A DNA stretch of 64,000 nt from Polyangium mundeleinium (GCF_028369105.1 NZ_JAQNDO010000001.1:2783711-2847710); one strand, 5' to 3'. Positions 17,411 through 27,174 are shown, counted from the first letter of the stretch. The notes: generated by a model not told the origin, from the sequence alone. Numbers and translations are program-made.

Positions 17411-17778
17411 GGGGACGTTCCCGACGCACCCCGGCGGCGCCGCGGCGTCCTGGCCGACGCCATCACGTGCGCGCGGGGCACGCGGCTCCGTCCTCGATTC
17501 GGGCGCGCGGCGCACCTCGGGCGGTATGGTTTCTCATTGCACGGCCCGCGTACGTCCGCGGACCGAAATACGTTCGCGGCCGCGCGGCGTAGCCGGCGTG
17601 CGAGCCCATATCGCACGCTCCCGAACGACCATGGCGCGCCACCCCCGCGGCCGCGACCTTGCAATGCTTCGGGGCGTGCGGCACGCCGGCGAGCCGCCGC
17701 TTGATGTAATGAAGCGCCGGCCCTTCTCGCGTCGATGTTGGGCGCGAGAGGAGGCAGAGAACCGAAAAGGGGGTTTTC
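17411..17778. other. Intergenic stretch with a leader hairpin
   Basis: No gene is supported here; the frames crossing it are Arg-rich shadows. Direct repeat-like words (CGTACGTCCGCGG and ATACGTTCGCGG) lie near 17547-17577. TCTCGCG (17725-17731) and CGCGAGA (17743-17749) form a 7-bp hairpin about 30 bp before the glycine-rich protein's start, so it would lie in that gene's leader. Confidence 0.4.
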
Positions 17779-18525
17779 ATGAAGAAGTCGCTCCGCGTCC
17801 TTTCCGCTGCGTTCGCTTCTGCCATGCTCCTTGCCGCCTCCGGGCAGGCGATCGCGGGTGGGTGGGGCCTGGATGACAGGTTTGGAGCCGGATATTATGG
17901 CGGATACGGAGCCCGCGGCGGGTACGGATACCGTGGCGCGTACGGATATGGCTACGGCGGGCCTCGTGGCCCGCTGGGCGGGTATTTCGGCGGCGGCTGG
18001 GGCGGCGGCCTCGGGGGCGGCGGCCTTGGGGGCGGCTACGGGTACGGCGGCTACGGGTACGGCGGCTACGGCGGTTACGGTTATGGCGGCAACTTCGCGT
18101 TCAACGACGTCAACGTCTGCTTCGACGGCAATCAGATTTTCTGCCGTTTCGAGGCCGCGGGATTCGTGCAGAACCAGGTCGAGATCTACGCGTTCCTCAC
18201 GGGCGGCGCGACCTGCGGCGGCGTCGGGGGCATCGGGGGCATCGGAGGCATCGGGGGCGTCGGGGGCGTCGGGGGCGTCGGGGGCGGGTGGTACGGCAAT
18301 GACGGGTTCTTCAGCGACGTCGGCATCGGCGGCTACTACGCCTACCCGCTCGCCGGCGGGAACCTCTGGCAGGGCGCGATCGATCTCGACGGCTACTTCG
18401 ACGATTTCTGCGACGGCGGCGTTTACGGGGGCGGCCTCGATTTCAGCCGCGTGAGGCTCGCCATCGCAGGCCGCGAGTTCGCCTTCAACGACATCGGGCC
18501 CTGCGGCGACGGCTGGTTCGACTGA
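17779..18525 (+). CDS. Secreted glycine/tyrosine-rich protein
   Basis: 248 residues. A clear signal peptide with a predicted cut after AIA (residue 26). The mature protein begins with a GY-rich low-complexity region (about 30-110, repeats such as GYGYGGYG), then a more ordinary segment with Cys ([14 protein letters not shown]), a Gly-Gly-Val/Ile repeat (GGIGG, GGVGG) near 150-165 and a C-terminal segment with further Cys. It is probably extracellular or in the matrix. No family is recognised. GY-rich proteins can be adhesive or phase-separating, but that is only analogy. Confidence 0.8.
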   Translation: MKKSLRVLSAAFASAMLLAASGQAIAGGWGLDDRFGAGYYGGYGARGGYGYRGAYGYGYGGPRGPLGGYFGGGWGGGLGGGGLGGGYGYGGYGYGGYGGYGYGGNFAFNDVNVCFDGNQIFCRFEAAGFVQNQVEIYAFLTGGATCGGVGGIGGIGGIGGVGGVGGVGGGWYGNDGFFSDVGIGGYYAYPLAGGNLWQGAIDLDGYFDDFCDGGVYGGGLDFSRVRLAIAGREFAFNDIGPCGDGWFD

Positions 18526-18564
18526 GCGAACCGCGCGTCACCGCGCGCAACCCCGAATCGCCGT

Positions 18565-18595
18565 GGTCCCCGAGCTCGTGCTGGGCTCGGGGACC
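18565..18595 (+). terminator. Strong hairpin after the glycine-rich gene
   Basis: GGTCCCCGAGC (18565-18575) pairs perfectly with GCTCGGGGACC (18585-18595) around a 9-nt loop, 40 bp after the stop codon. No T-run follows, so it is hairpin-only support for transcription ending before purE. Confidence 0.55.
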
Positions 18596-18706
18596 CGTGG
18601 GGAAGGCACGTGGGCCTGTGGGTCCGTTCGCTCGTTTTTCCCGGGCGGCCAGGCTCGACGTCCGAGTTCGATGACGTGCGCCCCGAAACCGACTAGAACA
18701 CCCGCC

Positions 18707-19195
18707 ATGACGCAGCGCGCCCCCCGCGTGGGGATCATCATGGGCAGCACGAGCGACGCGCCGACCTTGCGAAAGGCCGCCGAGATGCTCGATCGCCTGG
18801 AGGTGCCGTACGAGATGCGCGTGGTCAGCGCGCACCGCACGCCAGACCTCCTGTTCAGCTACGCGGCAGAGGCCGAGGCGCGCGGGCTCCAGGTGATCAT
18901 CGCCGGCGCGGGCGGCGCCGCGCACCTGCCCGGGATGGTGGCCGCGAAGACCGTCCTGCCCGTGCTCGGGGTGCCGATCCTGTCGCACGCCCTGCATGGG
19001 CTCGACTCGCTGCTCTCGATCGTGCAGATGCCGGGTGGCATCCCCGTGGGGACCCTGGCGATCGGCGATGCGGGCGCGAAAAACGCCGCGCTCCTCGCCG
19101 CGTCCATCCTCGCGCTCCACGACGCCCCGCTGCGCGAGCGCATCAAAGCATTCCGCGCGGAGCAGACCCGGGCCGCGCTCGAAAGCGAGGTTTGA
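18707..19195 (+). CDS. purE: 5-(carboxyamino)imidazole ribonucleotide mutase
   Basis: 162 residues, the normal PurE length. [16 protein letters not shown] and SAHRTPD are the nucleotide- and substrate-binding motifs of class I PurE, which converts N5-CAIR to CAIR in purine synthesis. The class I assignment is supported by the purK gene that follows after 4 bp. The ATG at 18707 puts the PRVGIIMGS strand at the N-terminus as in the family; an in-frame ATG 36 bp upstream is less likely. Confidence 0.96.
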   Translation: MTQRAPRVGIIMGSTSDAPTLRKAAEMLDRLEVPYEMRVVSAHRTPDLLFSYAAEAEARGLQVIIAGAGGAAHLPGMVAAKTVLPVLGVPILSHALHGLDSLLSIVQMPGGIPVGTLAIGDAGAKNAALLAASILALHDAPLRERIKAFRAEQTRAALESEV

Positions 19196-19199
19196 CGAC

Positions 19200-20369
19200 G
19201 TGACCTCTCGCGGCCCCATTCTCCCCGGACGCACGGTGGGCATTCTGGGCGGCGGACAGCTCGGCCGCATGTTCGCGATCGCGGCGCGGCGCATGGGCTA
19301 CCGCGTGCACGCGCTCGACCCCTCGCAGGACGGACCCGCGGGGCAGGTCGCGGACGTCGAGGTCGTCGCGCCGTACGAGGACGTGGACGCGGCGCGGCGT
19401 TTTGCCGAGGCGGTCGACGTCGTGACGTTCGAGTTCGAAAACGTCCCCTCCGAGACACTCGCCGCCGTCGCGGAGCGAAGGCCCGTTTACCCTTCGCCCG
19501 CCGTGCTCGATACGTGCCGCCACAGGCTGCGTGAAAAGCGCTTCCTCGCGAAAGGCGGCTTTCCGGTGGCAGGCTTCGCCGAGATCCGGACCGAGGACGA
19601 GCTCCGCGCCGCGCTCGTTCGTCTCGGCACGCCGGCGATCCTGAAGACGGCGGAGTTCGGATACGACGGCAAGGGCCAGGTCCGGATCGACGCGCCGGAG
19701 AGCGCGGGCCGCGCGTTCCAGGCGCTCGGCGGAAAGCTCGGCGTGCTGGAAGCATTCGTCCCGTTCGCGTGTGAGCTCTCCGTGGTCGTCGCGCGCTCGC
19801 ACGAGGGCGACATCGTCCCGTTCGAGGTCGCCGAGAACCGGCACGCGCGGCACATCCTGGACGTCTCGCTCGCGCCCGCAGGGGTCCCCGCGGCGGCGCG
19901 CGCGCGCGCAACGGAAGTCGCCTCGGACATCGCGAAGGCGATCGACCTCGTGGGCGTGCTCGGCGTGGAGATGTTTTACCTGCCAAACGGCGACATCGTG
20001 GTGAACGAGCTCGCCCCGCGGCCCCACAACTCGGGGCATTACACGTTCGACGCCTGTGTGACGAGCCAGTTCGAGCAGCAGTTGCGGGCCGTCTGCGGTT
20101 TGCCCCTCGGCGAGCCCACCTTGCTTCGGCCCGCGGCGATGGCGAACCTGCTCGGCGATCTGTGGGAGCACGGCGAGCCGCAATGGGATCGGGCCGCGGC
20201 GTTCCCGGACGTGAAGATTCATCTGTACGGAAAAACCGAGGCGCGGCCGGGGCGGAAGATGGGGCACCTCGTGGCGATGGCGGAGACGGCGGAGAAGGCC
20301 TCCGCGCGGGTGCTCGCGGCGCGCAGCGCGCTCGTCAGCGGCCGACCGGGGGCAGACCCGGGCCCGTGA
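19200..20369 (+). CDS. purK: 5-(carboxyamino)imidazole ribonucleotide synthase
   Basis: 389 residues. ATP-grasp enzyme that makes N5-CAIR from AIR, ATP and bicarbonate. GILGGGQLGRM is near the N-terminus, TAEFGYDGKGQVRI in the ATP-grasp core, and NELAPRPHNSGHYT near the active site. The GTG start at 19200 is 4 bp after the purE stop, so the two are co-translated. The 3' end overlaps the convergent lipoprotein pseudogene by 35 bp. Confidence 0.96.
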   Translation: MTSRGPILPGRTVGILGGGQLGRMFAIAARRMGYRVHALDPSQDGPAGQVADVEVVAPYEDVDAARRFAEAVDVVTFEFENVPSETLAAVAERRPVYPSPAVLDTCRHRLREKRFLAKGGFPVAGFAEIRTEDELRAALVRLGTPAILKTAEFGYDGKGQVRIDAPESAGRAFQALGGKLGVLEAFVPFACELSVVVARSHEGDIVPFEVAENRHARHILDVSLAPAGVPAAARARATEVASDIAKAIDLVGVLGVEMFYLPNGDIVVNELAPRPHNSGHYTFDACVTSQFEQQLRAVCGLPLGEPTLLRPAAMANLLGDLWEHGEPQWDRAAAFPDVKIHLYGKTEARPGRKMGHLVAMAETAEKASARVLAARSALVSGRPGADPGP

Positions 20370-22070
20370 GCAGGTGGCGGACCCGGGCCTCGTTCGCCTC
20401 CTCGATCCTCCCAGCCGCTTTCTCCCGCGCGTGGTCGTCCGCGTAGCTCTGGACGTACCCCGCGTACCAGACGAACACCTGCCCGCGGATCTTCTCGACC
20501 GCGCGCGTGGCGAGCGCCGCCTCGATGTCCACGTCGGAGGGAGGGCGCAACGGGTCGCCCGCCGCGACTTCCCTGCATCGCCCCGACTCGGCGCGGAAGG
20601 TCTCGTCCGTCGTGCGCATCGAGATCGGATCCGGCGGCAAGGTCACGGCGCTGGTCTCGCCGAGGACGTGCGCGCGGAGCGCGAGGGACGTGGCGGCGCT
20701 CCACGTGTGCAGCTCGACGCCGTAGTTGTGCGCGCAGATGCGATCGACGAGGACCGTCGTGGGCGTCCGCCGAAGCTGGGCGACGGCGCGCTCCCAGGCG
20801 TCGCGCTCGTTCGAGACCGTTTGCTGGGCGTTCGTGTGCTCCTGCTCTTTGCGCTCGACCTCGCGCCTCGCCTCGTCCTCGCGCGTCTCGGCCTCGTCCC
20901 GCGCGCGGCGCGCGGCGTCGTGACGATCGTCCTCCGCTTTGCACTCGGAAGGCAGCTTGTGCGTCGCGCGGCACTGATCGAGCTCGCGTTGCAGGCGCTT
21001 CTCGTCAGCCTTGGCGCGGTCGTGGAAGCTCGTCGCCGTCGTGAGGTTGCGGCGCGCGTCCTCGACGGTCTTCTTCGCGCGGCGGGCGGACCCTTCGGCG
21101 GCGCGCGCGCGTCGCTCGGCCTCGTCGACCTCACGTGAGGCGGCGTCGTAGGCGGGGTTCGGGAGGCGATCGGTCCCGCACACGTACTCGCAGGTGCGGC
21201 CCTGCGTGGTGACGTCGTGGTCCCGGGCGATCGTGTCGAACGCCGCCTGGATCCGCACGCCGGCCGCGTTCGGCGGTGGTTCCTGGCTGGTCGCCGCGAC
21301 GAGCCGCGCGCGTGTGTCGCCTTCCACCGGAGCAGCTCGGCCTCGACGAGGGCGGACACGCCGCTCGCCTTCGTTTCCGAGGGCTTCTCGATCACGAGGA
21401 AGAACCGGAGCTCGTCTTCGAGCGCGTGGCGAAGCTCGCCTTCGCGTTGCTTCGCGTCACGGAAGCCCGGGCGGGCGGCCTCGACGTCGCGAAACGCGAG
21501 CAGGGCGTTGCCGCGCTTGCCCTCGACGGCGTACTTGACGGCGCGGTCGTAGGCGCGCGTCGCCATCCGATCGAGGATCCGGCCTTCGAGGGCGGCGGCG
21601 GCCTGATCGCTCGGGTCGCATTGCCGCGCCGCGCGCGCGAGGGAGAGGGCCGCGTCGTCTTGGTCGCGCGCGAGCAGCTCCTCGGCGCGCTTGAAGACGG
21701 CGGCGCGTGTCTCGACGTAGGTGCGGCGCGCCTCCTGGTTCACCGGATCAAACGCGACCGCGTCGCGGGCGAGGAACAGCGCCCTTTCGAACTCGCCGCG
21801 CCCGAGCGCCTCCCGGCTCTCGGCCGTGCGCCCCTCCGACTGCTTGCGCCGCGCGTTCGCGAGCTTTTGCTGCGCCAACGCCTCGTCCGGATCGATGCGC
21901 GTCGCGCGCTCGTACTCTGCGGCTGCGGCGTCCCAGTCGCCGGCGCGGGCGAAGGTGTCGCCGCGCTCCATCGCGCGCTTGTAGGCGCGTCCACAGCCCG
22001 CTGCGGAGAGCGCGAGGGTCACGGCGAGGAGCAAGGCGGGGAGGGCAGGGCGGCGGGGAAGCATTCGCAT
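20335..22070 (-). pseudogene. Frameshifted TPR/coiled-coil lipoprotein gene
   Basis: Two reading frames make one protein. The N-terminal part (22070 down to about 21320) has a lipobox (SAAGC, Cys26) and TPR-like repeats (GDWDAAAAEYERATRIDPDE). Its frame then turns into Arg-rich nonsense. The second part (21327 to 20335, about 330 residues) continues with a long charged coiled coil (EAERRARAAEGSARRAKKTV) and a C-terminal domain with two Cys. They meet at a (CA)(CG) dinucleotide run (about 21303-21316); removing two bases there restores one continuous frame. This is either a real inactivating slip or a sequence error. Function unknown; probably a surface lipoprotein. Confidence 0.7.
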
Positions 22071-22158
22071 TTTGATGGAACGACGCCCCTCGACGTATGG
22101 AATTCGCGGGCGCGCGCGTCAAGAACTTGCGGCGGTCATGCACGGCGGGCGCGGCGCG

Positions 22159-22917
22159 TCACGCCTGCATCCGCGAGAACGAGCGTACCGCGAGCGCGCC
22201 CACCAGGGCGAGCGTCCCGAGCACGACGCCCACGTCGAGCAGGATCGGGAAATGGTGCACGCCGACGCAGAGGCCCCGCGTCGCGTCGACCGCGTACGAC
22301 ATCGGGTTCAGCCGCACCACGACCGCGAGCGCGGGCGGCAGGCCGTCGAGCGGATAGAGCGCGCCCGAGAAGAAAAAGACCGGCTGGATCAGGAAGTTCA
22401 CGATCCCGCCGAAGCCCTCGAACGTCTTCATGCGCGAGGCCACGGTGATCCCGAGCGCGCTCACGGCCATGCCGAAGGCGACGAGCAGGGGGATCGCGAA
22501 GAGCGCGCCGAGCGGATCGATCCGCGCGCCGAGGAGCGGCGCGACGAGCAGCACGACCGAGACCTCGACGAGGGACGTCACGCTGGCGGAGATCATCTTC
22601 GCGAGGACCAGCGTGGCGCGCGGGACGGGCGCGACGAGCAGCTCCTTCAGGAAGCCGAACTCGCGGTCCCACACGATCGAGATCGCGGAGAACATGCTGG
22701 AGAAGAGCACGGCCATCGTGGCCACGCCGGGCACGAGGAAGGAGACGAAATCGACGCCGGTCGCGCCCGTGTCGAAGGCCCTCCGGAGCCCGAAGCCGAC
22801 GGCCAGGATCCAGAGCAGCGGGCGCACGAGCGTCGCGACGAGGTTCTGCCGGTCGCGCAGGAACTTCACGACATCGCGGCGGGCGAGGTGGTAGACGACC
22901 TCCGCGCGCATGCTCAT
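22159..22917 (-). CDS. ABC-2 type transporter permease
   Basis: 252 residues with six hydrophobic helices and the ABC-2 permease signature around VDFVSFLVPGVATMAVLFSS and FWDREFGFLKELLVAP-like WDREFGFLKELLVAPVPR. It belongs to the DrrB/NodJ-like group of export permeases. It overlaps the upstream ATPase gene by 4 bp, so both form one exporter. The substrate is not visible from the sequence. Confidence 0.93.
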   Translation of the reverse strand: MSMRAEVVYHLARRDVVKFLRDRQNLVATLVRPLLWILAVGFGLRRAFDTGATGVDFVSFLVPGVATMAVLFSSMFSAISIVWDREFGFLKELLVAPVPRATLVLAKMISASVTSLVEVSVVLLVAPLLGARIDPLGALFAIPLLVAFGMAVSALGITVASRMKTFEGFGGIVNFLIQPVFFFSGALYPLDGLPPALAVVVRLNPMSYAVDATRGLCVGVHHFPILLDVGVVLGTLALVGALAVRSFSRMQA

Positions 22918-23891
22918 CTCCGCCGCGCCATGGCGCGCATCGCGTCGCGCCCGGCCTCGCCGTTGCCGTTGCGGATCTGGCGACCCGTGAGGGCGAGGAA
23001 CACGTCGTCCAGCGTCGGGCGCCGCACGGCGATGCCCGTAACGGCGACGCGTGCCTCGGAGACGAGCTGCACCACGAACGCCTCGCCGTCCTCCACGCGG
23101 AAGCTGAGCCCCTCCTCGGTCCGATCCGGCGTGAGGCCGTACCGCTCGGCGAGCACTGCGCAGAGCGCCGCGGGCTCGTTCGTCCGCACGAAGACCACGT
23201 CCTTGCCCACGGCGCGTTTCAGCGCCTCGGGGCTGTCCTCGGCCACGATCCGCCCGTGATCGATCACCGCGATTCGATCGCAGTGCTCGGCCTCGTCCAT
23301 GTAATGGGTCGTCAGGAACAACGTCATCCCGTTTCGGTCGCGCAGGCCGCGCAGCACCTCCCAGGTCGCTTTTCGCGTTTGTGGATCGAGCCCGGTCGTC
23401 GGTTCATCGAGGAAGAGCACGCGCGGCCGGTGCACGAGGCCGCGGGCGATCTCGAGCCTGCGCTTCATGCCGCCCGAGAACGTGCGCACCAGATCCTTTT
23501 TTCGAGCCGCGAGATCCACGAACGCGAGGGCCTCGTCGAGGCGCGCGCGGCGCTCGGCGCGGGGGACGCCGTACACGACGGCGTGGAGCAGGAGGTTCTC
23601 CTCCGCGGTGAGGCGATCGTCGAGGGACGGATCCTGAAAGATCACGCCGATGGCTCGCCGCACGTCCTCGGGGCTCTTCGTGACGTCGAGGCCGGCGAGC
23701 CGCAGGACGCCGCTCGTCGGCGCGAGCAGCGTGCAGAGCATCTTGATCGTCGTGGTCTTGCCGGCGCCGTTTGGCCCGAGAAACCCGAAGATCTCGCCTT
23801 CCTGCACGGTGAAGCTCACGCCGCGGACGGCCTCGACGTCGCCGAAGCGCTTCGAGAGGTCACGGACCTCGATCGCGGGGGAGGGGCTCAT
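22914..23891 (-). CDS. ABC transporter ATP-binding protein, DrrA-like
   Basis: 325 residues. Walker A GPNGAGKTT (39-47), signature FSGGMKRRLEIARGL, Walker B VLFLDEPTTGLD and the H-loop LTTHYMDEAEHCD are all intact. The extra C-terminal domain of about 90 residues is usual for the daunorubicin-resistance (DrrA) type, in which the ATPase partners a separate ABC-2 permease. The permease gene follows with a 4-bp overlap. Export of a lipid, drug or natural product is likely; which one is unknown. Confidence 0.94.
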   Translation of the reverse strand: MSPSPAIEVRDLSKRFGDVEAVRGVSFTVQEGEIFGFLGPNGAGKTTTIKMLCTLLAPTSGVLRLAGLDVTKSPEDVRRAIGVIFQDPSLDDRLTAEENLLLHAVVYGVPRAERRARLDEALAFVDLAARKKDLVRTFSGGMKRRLEIARGLVHRPRVLFLDEPTTGLDPQTRKATWEVLRGLRDRNGMTLFLTTHYMDEAEHCDRIAVIDHGRIVAEDSPEALKRAVGKDVVFVRTNEPAALCAVLAERYGLTPDRTEEGLSFRVEDGEAFVVQLVSEARVAVTGIAVRRPTLDDVFLALTGRQIRNGNGEAGRDAMRAMARRR

Positions 23892-23983
23892 CGTGCGGGG
23901 AGAGGGCCGGAGGGGCCGTCTTCATACGCCTTGCAAGCCGAGGGCCGCAAGGGGAGGGGAGGCGCGCGCGACGTCGAGGACGC

Positions 23984-24385
23984 TCAGTCGTCGTCCGAGT
24001 CGCCGCTGCCGGTGCGCGTCCGATCGCAGGAGGTTTTGATGTTGGCGAGCACGTCGGTGCAAACCGTCCCCCACGCGTACTCGCGGAGCTCCACGCTGCC
24101 GCAGTCTCTCGCCTGGATGAGCTTGACGCAGGCGTCGACGTCCACCTTGGCGGAGCAGCCGGAAATGCTGCTGCAGTCGTCCGTCGAAGCCAAGCAGACG
24201 TCATTCGCGTCGACGGCGGGCTTGTTGCAGGTCTGAAGCACGCCGTTCGCGGCGTCGACGAGCTTCTGGCACGCGGTCGCGCCGTCGAACTCGTTCTCCT
24301 CGCAGCTACAGCCGATGCCGAGCAGGGCGGCGAGGGCGAAGGAAAACGAGATCGCGAGCGCGCGGGATAAGGGATTCGTTCGCAT
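23984..24385 (-). CDS. Small Cys-rich lipoprotein
   Basis: 133 residues. The signal peptide ends at LLGIGC (Cys26). The mature part holds ten further Cys in a short length, which suggests several disulfides outside the cytoplasm, and an acidic Ser/Asp tail. No family is recognised. The ATG at 24385 fits the signal peptide; a longer frame from 24511 is not used. It is divergent from the vWA gene, with operator-like palindromes between them. Confidence 0.7.
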   Translation of the reverse strand: MRTNPLSRALAISFSFALAALLGIGCSCEENEFDGATACQKLVDAANGVLQTCNKPAVDANDVCLASTDDCSSISGCSAKVDVDACVKLIQARDCGSVELREYAWGTVCTDVLANIKTSCDRTRTGSGDSDDD

Positions 24386-24504
24386 CGTCAAGGATCTTTC
24401 CAGTAAGGTTGCCATTCCCGGACGGAACGGCCGGCGCCCCGACGCTAGCAGGAAGCCCGTACCCCTGCAAAGCCGCACCGCTGCGTCGTTTGCCCATCCC
24501 GTGA

Positions 24505-24570
24505 CGGACAATGTCCGCCTGGACCTCCGTGTTCGCCATTCTCGAACACGGGTCGAACAATGTCCGACCC
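24505..24570. promoter_or_regulatory. Two palindromic operator-like sites in a divergent intergenic region
   Basis: CGGACA-A-TGTCCG is a perfect inverted repeat at 24505-24517. A second, 21-bp repeat at 24550-24570 has the same core (ACAATGTCC) with outer arms GGGTCG and CGACCC and one mismatched pair. Centres are 49 bp apart. A half-site TGGACAAT follows at 24585-24592. They lie between the small lipoprotein gene and the vWA gene, as expected for a dimeric repressor or activator that controls one or both. Confidence 0.5.
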
Positions 24571-24659
24571 ATAAGAATCGTCAATGGACAATCGTGTCGA
24601 AGGAGCGCACATTGGACGAACCAATCGCGACGCGGTCGCGACCAACGGAGGGCTTGGTT

Positions 24660-25736
24660 ATGATCGACAACAGGATCGAGGTCGTCTTCTCTTTCGACAC
24701 CACCGGCAGCATGTACCCCTGCTTGACGCAGGTCCGGCGCAAGGTCGGCGAGACGGTGCGGCGATTGATGAAGGAGATCCCGGGGATCCGGATCGGCATC
24801 ATCGCCCACGGTGATTATTGCGACGCCGGCTCGACGTACGTGACGAAGGCCCTCGACCTGACCGACGACGGCGACGCGATCGTCCGTTTCGTGGAGAAGG
24901 TCGGCCCCACGGGCGGCGGCGACGCGCCCGAGTGTTACGAGCTCGTCCTGCACGAGGCCCGCTCGATGTCCTGGACCAAGAACTACACGAAGGTCTTCGT
25001 TTTGATGGGCGACGACGTGCCGCACGGGCCGAACCAGAACCCGAAAAAGCTCGATTGGCGCAGTGAGGTCGACGCGCTCGGCGCGGCCGGGATCCCGGTC
25101 TACGGCGTGCAATGCCTCGGCCGCCGCCACGCGACGCCGTTTTACGCGGAGCTCGCGCGGAAGAGCGGCGGGTTCCACATCGGCCTCGACCAGTTCGCCT
25201 ACGTGACCGACATGATCCTCGCGGTTTGCTACAAGCAATCGTCCGACGAGAAGCTCCAGGATTACGAGCGCGAGGTCAAGAAGCAGGGCCGCATGAACCG
25301 CGGCCTCGACAAGATGTTCGGCACGATGATGAAGCGCGAGGCGTCCACCGAATACGGCGACACCGACCTCCGCGCCGTGCCGGGCGGCAGGTTCCAGGCG
25401 CTCGAGGTGGACCGCGACATGCCCATCAAGCAGTTCGTCCTGGAAAATGGCCTGGCCTTCAAGGCGGGCCGCGGCTTCTACGAGTTCATGAAGACCGAGA
25501 CGATCCAGGGGCACAAAGAGGTGGTGCTGATGGACCGCAAGACGGGCGATCTCTACAGCGGCGAGCGCGCCCGCGAGATGCTCGGTTTGCCGCCCGGCGC
25601 GACCGTGCGCATCAAGCCCGCGAGCCTGGAGAAGTTCGTGGTCTTCGTGCAGAGCACCTCGTACAACCGCAAGCTCATCGGCGGCACGCGCTTCCTTTAC
25701 GAGGTCGAGGACTGGGCCAAGGCCGAGGCCGCCTGA
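24660..25736 (+). CDS. von Willebrand factor A domain protein
   Basis: 358 residues. The N-terminal vWA domain starts at residue 5 with the metal-site motif FSFDTTGSM and continues to about 200, with PTGGGDAPE as the later metal-site Thr/Asp loop. The C-terminal 150 residues are not assigned. The type resembles vWA domains found in eukaryote-like kinases, but no kinase domain is present. There is no signal peptide, so it is cytoplasmic. The ATG follows GGAGG by 9 nt. Palindromes at 24505-24570 may regulate it. Confidence 0.85.
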   Translation: MIDNRIEVVFSFDTTGSMYPCLTQVRRKVGETVRRLMKEIPGIRIGIIAHGDYCDAGSTYVTKALDLTDDGDAIVRFVEKVGPTGGGDAPECYELVLHEARSMSWTKNYTKVFVLMGDDVPHGPNQNPKKLDWRSEVDALGAAGIPVYGVQCLGRRHATPFYAELARKSGGFHIGLDQFAYVTDMILAVCYKQSSDEKLQDYEREVKKQGRMNRGLDKMFGTMMKREASTEYGDTDLRAVPGGRFQALEVDRDMPIKQFVLENGLAFKAGRGFYEFMKTETIQGHKEVVLMDRKTGDLYSGERAREMLGLPPGATVRIKPASLEKFVVFVQSTSYNRKLIGGTRFLYEVEDWAKAEAA

Positions 25737-25835
25737 ATCGAAGTCCGATACGTGCTTCCAGGGCTCGGTCCGCCTGCCTCCCGGCGCGGCGTCGGATATG
25801 CTTCCGTCAGCCGAGGACCGTCCCTGGAGGTAAAG

Positions 25836-26360
25836 ATGCGCCGGAACCTCTCCCTCATTTCCGTGATCACCGGTCTGGGCGTGGTGGGGTTCATCCCTTC
25901 CACGGCCCGGGCTGGCCTTTCGCTGGGCGCCGATATGAACGTGGGTGTCGTGACCAGCGGCGCCGGCCCCATCGGCGACGTCGGCAGCGGCATCGGCGGC
26001 CGCATCGGATATCGCGCGAACCTCGGGCCCTTCGCGATCACCCCGGAGATCGGAGGATCCTACCTGCGCCTGAACGCGGTCGAGACCCCGATGCGCGGGG
26101 TCGTGGGCGGGCGCCTGGCCTTACGCGGCATGGTGCAGCCCTCGATCTTCGCCCATTACGGGATCGCGCTCGTGCAGCAGGACGTCCGCGGACCCACGTA
26201 CGACCTGGGCGCAGCGGTCGATTTGAGCGCCGCGATCGTCCGGGTCGGCGTGCACGCGGGGTACGTTGCCGTGCAGAGCACGGCCGATCGGGGGATCTAT
26301 TCGGTGTACGTGCCCCTCGAATGGGTCGAGCTCGGCTTGCACGCCGGCCTCGGGTTTTAA
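25836..26360 (+). CDS. Secreted beta-barrel-like hypothetical protein
   Basis: 174 residues. The signal peptide ends at ARA (about 25). The mature chain alternates Gly/hydrophobic segments (GGRIGYRANLGPFAITPEIG, GGRLALRG, VHAGYVAV) and ends in Phe (GLGF*), a pattern of small outer-membrane barrels. GGAGG is 7 nt before the ATG. The stop overlaps the convergent zinc-ribbon gene by 4 bp. Barrel status is inference from the pattern. Confidence 0.7.
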   Translation: MRRNLSLISVITGLGVVGFIPSTARAGLSLGADMNVGVVTSGAGPIGDVGSGIGGRIGYRANLGPFAITPEIGGSYLRLNAVETPMRGVVGGRLALRGMVQPSIFAHYGIALVQQDVRGPTYDLGAAVDLSAAIVRVGVHAGYVAVQSTADRGIYSVYVPLEWVELGLHAGLGF

Positions 26361-26794
26361 CGGAAGAGGTCTTCGAGCGCCTCGAGCTCGCCGGAATCGA
26401 GCCATACGCCGCGGCACTCGATGCACGTGTCGACCGTCACCTCGGAGCCGAAGCCCCAGTTGCGCGCGGCCATCTCGCCTCGGCAGGACGGGCAAACGAG
26501 CGTGGCGACGGCCTCTCCGTCGGTCCCCGCGCCGTGCTCCCGGGCGCGCGCGTAGACGCGCTGGAGGGCCGTCGTCGGGGTGCGCGTCGGCTTCGTTTCG
26601 CCGTGCGACGCGGCGATCTGGATTTTCGCGAGCTCGCCGTGATCGAGGAAGACGCCGCCGCATCCGCGGCAGCCATCGAGCTCCACGCCGGCCTCGTGAG
26701 CGATCGTTTCGAGCCGCTCACGGCGGTGATGGCGGTCTTCGGCGCCGCGGTAGGGGTCGTTCGTCAGGTCGATCTTGCAACGAGGGCATTCCAT
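26357..26794 (-). CDS. TFIIB-type zinc-ribbon protein
   Basis: 145 residues with two zf-TFIIB-like units: CPRCKIDL plus CRGCGGVFLDHGEL, and CPSCRGEM plus CIECRGVWLDSGELEAL. Each has two CxxC pairs suited to a zinc ion and the characteristic W/FLDxGEL end. Such proteins are common and poorly characterised. The gene is convergent with the barrel-like protein gene. Confidence 0.9.
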   Translation of the reverse strand: MECPRCKIDLTNDPYRGAEDRHHRRERLETIAHEAGVELDGCRGCGGVFLDHGELAKIQIAASHGETKPTRTPTTALQRVYARAREHGAGTDGEAVATLVCPSCRGEMAARNWGFGSEVTVDTCIECRGVWLDSGELEALEDLFR

Positions 26795-27174
26795 CGGTTC
26801 CCGATGCTACCAGACCTCTCGCCGCGTCCGGAAGCGAGGAAGGCAAGCCGATTTCGTGCGCACCGCCGGTACGTTATCGTTCGCCACTCCGCATGGATCA
26901 CGGCCCCCGTGTGGAGCGGGGAGCTGCCGCCCGGCATGAAGGCCGAATGAAATCGCGGAGTTCTGCGTTCGTCTCCCTTGCACGCCCCGGGCCCCCCTGC
27001 TATCCACTCCCTCGCGCGCCGCGTGTCGACCTGTCCCCCCCCCGAGGTCCACGTGGCGCGTCTTTTTTGTGCCTTCCAGGCGTGGACCCGGCGGGTCGGG
27101 CCGAGCGATGCGCGTGATTTTTTGAGGCGCTGCTCCTTCGCGACCCGTTACACTCGGTCCGTCGAGAGGCACCG
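26795..27174. other. Gene-free stretch upstream of the radical SAM gene
   Basis: I see no coding frame with codon bias here. A small hairpin (CCCCG 26905-26909 / CGGGG 26917-26921) and a run of C near 27036 are the only marked features. The likely control region of the radical SAM gene is its last 60 bp, but no convincing promoter pair is visible. Confidence 0.35.
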
